26,623 nt of DNA from DATLYB01 sp964502525 (GTDB lineage Bacteria > Bacteroidota > Bacteroidia > Chitinophagales > CAIOSU01), in the NCBI GenBank assembly GCA_964502525.1, contig CAZCXH010000056.1, forward strand, positions 1-26,623, in the 5' to 3' direction. Position 1 is the first letter of the stretch. Each line of letters opens with the position of its first letter. This document shows positions 25,701-26,623 of this stretch, one piece after another. Made by a program: the position numbers and the translations under genes. The notes under the pieces were generated by a model. It worked only from the letters and a program-made list of their open reading frames with translations, did not search any database and was not told where the DNA came from.

Positions 25701-26623
25701 TTGCGACCATGCCCGTCATCGTCATCATCGTGATGTCCGTGATCATCGTCATCATCGGTGGAACAGAAATCATCGGTGCACGGATCGTTGTCATCACAGG
25801 TGCGCGGAGGGTTGGAGCATATTCCGTTGGTGCAGACATCTTCCGTGCACGTGTCATGGTCATTGCAATCCGTGAGGCAACCGTCAGGACCATCGCAACT
25901 GAAATTGCAGGGACCGAGACGATCGCCATGAGCAAGGTGAGAAGCGACAGAGCTAAAGTTTACACATATATTGGATGACCGTGGATTCGCAACATGACAC
26001 ACCTGAACCTTGCCGCGCCCGCACGGAGCCGCCACGTTCACCACGCATATCTTGATGCAGTCAAACGAGCGGCAGCCGTTCGCATCGGTTACCGTCACGC
26101 AATAGGTTGACGTCCATGACGGGCAAACGGAAATAGAACTTGATGTTTGACCTGAGTTCCATGTATATGTGTAAGGAACTGATCCTCCAGCCACCGCAGG
26201 CGAGATCGTAGTGCAGCCAGCGGTTGACGTATATCCTTTATATACTGCGATGTTCGGACCACAGTTCACAACGATACCCGTGCCGGTGTGCTGACAATTT
26301 CCAGCAACACATTCATCGGTAGTGCAATCATTGCCGTCATCGCAATCCTTGCGAATACCCGCACAGTTGCAATTGCCGTCTTCAACATCATTTTCCGTGC
26401 AGGGATTTCTGTCATCGCAGACAGTGCCGGCAGCGGGGCAGCAACCTTCGTCCACGTCTCCATCGCAATCGTTGTCAATGTTGTCATTGCAGATTTCGGA
26501 TGGGGCAGTTCCGGGCAAGCAGCTTCCGGTTGCCTCCTCGCAGGTTTCCAACCCGTTGCAAATGTTACCGTCATTGCATTCTGATGGCTCAGACACCTCA
26601 ACGGTTGTCGTTGCCGTGCATCC
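22718..26623 (-). CDS. Giant Cys-rich, Asp/His-rich T9SS surface protein (5' end outside the window)
   Basis: At least 1301 residues are coded here. The apparent start (GTG 26596) is an internal Val; the frame stays open to the window edge, so the gene is partial. Numbering from 26596: a MopE-type motif (ICNDNIDNDCDGDVDEGC, 35-52); about 18 modules of the form CDDxxPCTxDxC with a following GxCxN, like Dictyostelium CTDC repeats; two SprB-like domains (113-187, 1059-1132), each followed by a C-H ... HLAHGD module (192-230, 1137-1178); four PKD-like domains of about 89 residues (491-579, 603-691, 715-803, 945-1033); three Asp/His-rich inserts (280-313, 405-438, 864-891) and a short one near 1183; and a C-terminal T9SS sorting domain (SLEAYPNPFSDRLNIEF to VMVR). 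It should be secreted, disulfide-rich and metal-binding. An adhesin or mineral-binding role is inference; no enzyme domain is seen. Confidence 0.88.
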   Translation of the reverse strand, partial: GCTATTTVEVSEPSECNDGNICNGLETCEEATGSCLPGTAPSEICNDNIDNDCDGDVDEGCCPAAGTVCDDRNPCTENDVEDGNCNCAGIRKDCDDGNDCTTDECVAGNCQHTGTGIVVNCGPNIAVYKGYTSTAGCTTISPAVAGGSVPYTYTWNSGQTSSSISVCPSWTSTYCVTVTDANGCRSFDCIKICVVNVAAPCGRGKVQVCHVANPRSSNICVNFSSVASHLAHGDRLGPCNFSCDGPDGCLTDCNDHDTCTEDVCTNGICSNPPRTCDDNDPCTDDFCSTDDDDDHGHHDDDDDGHGRNYGNWHDDDDDDNGNGFVCRNIPKNCLDGDRCTADECVNGVCEHTPRVCDDNDPCTDDFCSRGGHCYFRDRNCDDNSYCTIDECVNGLCVNTSKCDDGNPCTIDLCSIRHSHGHWRSGGHHDDDDDGWHDDDDDDDDYRIVCAYQPNRCDDNDPCTQDACDNTGCVNTPVDCDDGDPCTVDDCVGGACMNAAPNLNFDFNSPVCLGGIFTATNNSTGIDPNATYYFDLLSDNIIDTTVLASDLPDDSSVIAPFAANLPFTVIVVNPDGCSDTFVSNIVIVDCDDNNSCTVDNCTDGVCSNIQVAPVLDFDFNSPVCPGDVFTATNQSVGVDPNATYYFDLLSDGNIDTSVLASDLPDDSSVTAPFAANLPFTVIVVNPDGCADTFVSNIEIVDCDDGDPCTVDECNDGVCANTDISPQVSFDFNSPLCVGAEFHVTNTSTNVAPSAVYHFDFMSDGSYESSLPASAVPDDSSATAPFGGTFPITVVVVNPDGCADTFSTTIVVADCDDGNPCTDDACFSGRCVNRPKNCRDGDWCTDDACDPITGDCAHAQRDCDDGNPCTVDWCGFDDDDDDDEGWHSDDGHHDDDDDGHYGCHHRTVVCKDRNPCTIDACDGNGGCTFTLLDCNDNDPCTNDFCVWGTCRHSNIPSLAFDYDNTCFGEPTHITNLSTGVDAGATYYLDLFSDGSIDGSVSAADLPTDSSVVIPISGSIDFTVIVVNSDGCSDTMELNIVITDACDDDGNPCTADVCEDGGCLHLPFHASLGADQAVYIGYPPAQCVTLAPTVANGTSPVSYSWSTGEATASITVCPTVNTTYCVTVTDAAGCTDVDCVEVCATDIRCGSTGSGRVMVCHASGRYGRTKCMPLAYVASHLAHGDRLGRCGSDPCDDDDDGGHKWSGDVAESTGIENESISLEAYPNPFSDRLNIEFTLAEDSKVTLEIFSISGQRLATIFEGNAAAAELYRFEYVPDATAEGMIIYRLQTGKGSYYNKAVMVR
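23498..25126 (-). repeat. Four PKD-like domain repeats in the giant Cys-rich gene
   Basis: Units at 24860-25126, 24524-24790, 24188-24454 and 23498-23764 encode the same 89-residue pattern (DFNSPxC ... ATYYFDLLSDG ... VIVVNPDGCSDTF). The first three are spaced 336 bases apart with one CTxDxC module between each; the first two are the closest pair. The fourth lies farther away, after several Cys modules and an Asp/His insert. Confidence 0.8.
23924..24007 (-). repeat. Asp/His-rich low-complexity insert 3
   Basis: The encoded stretch reads FDDDDDDDEGWHSDDGHHDD and so on, between CTVDWC and the closing Cys (HYGC) of a module. Trp, His and Gly recur between the Asp runs as in the other inserts, so the three are probably related copies, not random slippage tracts. 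Confidence 0.8.
25283..25384 (-). repeat. Asp/His-rich low-complexity insert 2
   Basis: The encoded stretch includes RHSHGHW, then GGHHDDDDDGWHDDDDDDDD. It lies between CTIDLC and the closing Cys of a module, the same relative place as the other two inserts. It carries the longest Asp run in the window (eight residues). Confidence 0.8.
25658..25759 (-). repeat. Asp/His-rich low-complexity insert 1
   Basis: Mostly GAT/GAC and CAT/CAC codons give runs of five to six Asp broken by His, Gly and Asn (DDDDDHGHHDDDDDGHG, later HDDDDDD). It interrupts a CTxDxC module between CTDDFC and the closing Cys. The trinucleotide composition allows length change by slippage without loss of frame. Confidence 0.8.

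Noticed and set aside
23936..25760. CATCGT-rich tracts as a CRISPR or tandem-repeat locus
   Set aside because: They encode in-frame Asp/His loops of one protein; there are no regular repeats with unique spacers.
25508..25978. Plus-strand readings rich in Ile and Val opposite the Asp/His inserts
   Set aside because: They arise from the complement of GAT/GAC codons and mimic membrane segments; no real gene is supported.

Overview
The window comes from the chromosome of a member of the Bacteroidota, probably an uncultured Chitinophagales/Sphingobacteriia-like relative. Four things point there: three large secreted proteins with type IX secretion system (T9SS) C-terminal sorting domains, promoter-like TAnnTTTG elements, few Shine-Dalgarno sequences, and a eukaryote-type (GSII) glutamine synthetase. 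No rRNA, tRNA or CRISPR array was seen.

Layout. (1) Positions 1-4301 are AT-rich compared with what follows. They hold an apparent two-gene operon: a small NTF2/SnoaL-like protein and a 1222-residue RecQ-like helicase with large unrecognised N- and C-terminal parts. A Bacteroidota-type promoter and a palindromic, operator-like repeat precede it. This looks like an acquired, possibly defence-related module. (2) Positions 4562-10306 are housekeeping: purL (minus), a polytopic membrane protein, a GSII glutamine synthetase with a clear promoter element, 5' hairpin and terminator, and yicC. (3) Positions 10616-13491 (minus) form a tight operon: a 132-residue protein, a GMC-type FAD oxidoreductase and an extended SDR epimerase/dehydratase. 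The first two are in the same frame, split by one TGA; the last two overlap at ATGA. Gene debris flanks the operon: a frameshifted ORF at 10422-10609 and a truncated IS5/IS903-like insertion sequence at 13515-13840. (4) Positions 13891-22282 hold a PepSY-like lipoprotein, a giant propeller/PKD surface protein, a dockerin-like surface protein, an all-helical cytoplasmic protein and a secreted 3D/double-psi-barrel protein, with several palindromic intergenic repeats. (5) Positions 22718-26623 hold the 3' part of a huge Cys-rich T9SS protein that runs off the window. It is built from about 18 short CTxDxC modules, PKD-like domains, SprB-like domains, a twice-used His/Cys module and three Asp/His-rich inserts.

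The most unusual items are the Asp/His-rich inserts at equivalent places in the Cys-rich giant protein, its paired C-H...HLAHGD module, the helicase island with its palindromic control region, the in-frame TGA between the small protein and the GMC oxidoreductase, and a mobile palindromic element that has become part of a signal peptide. All calls are by eye; no database search was run.
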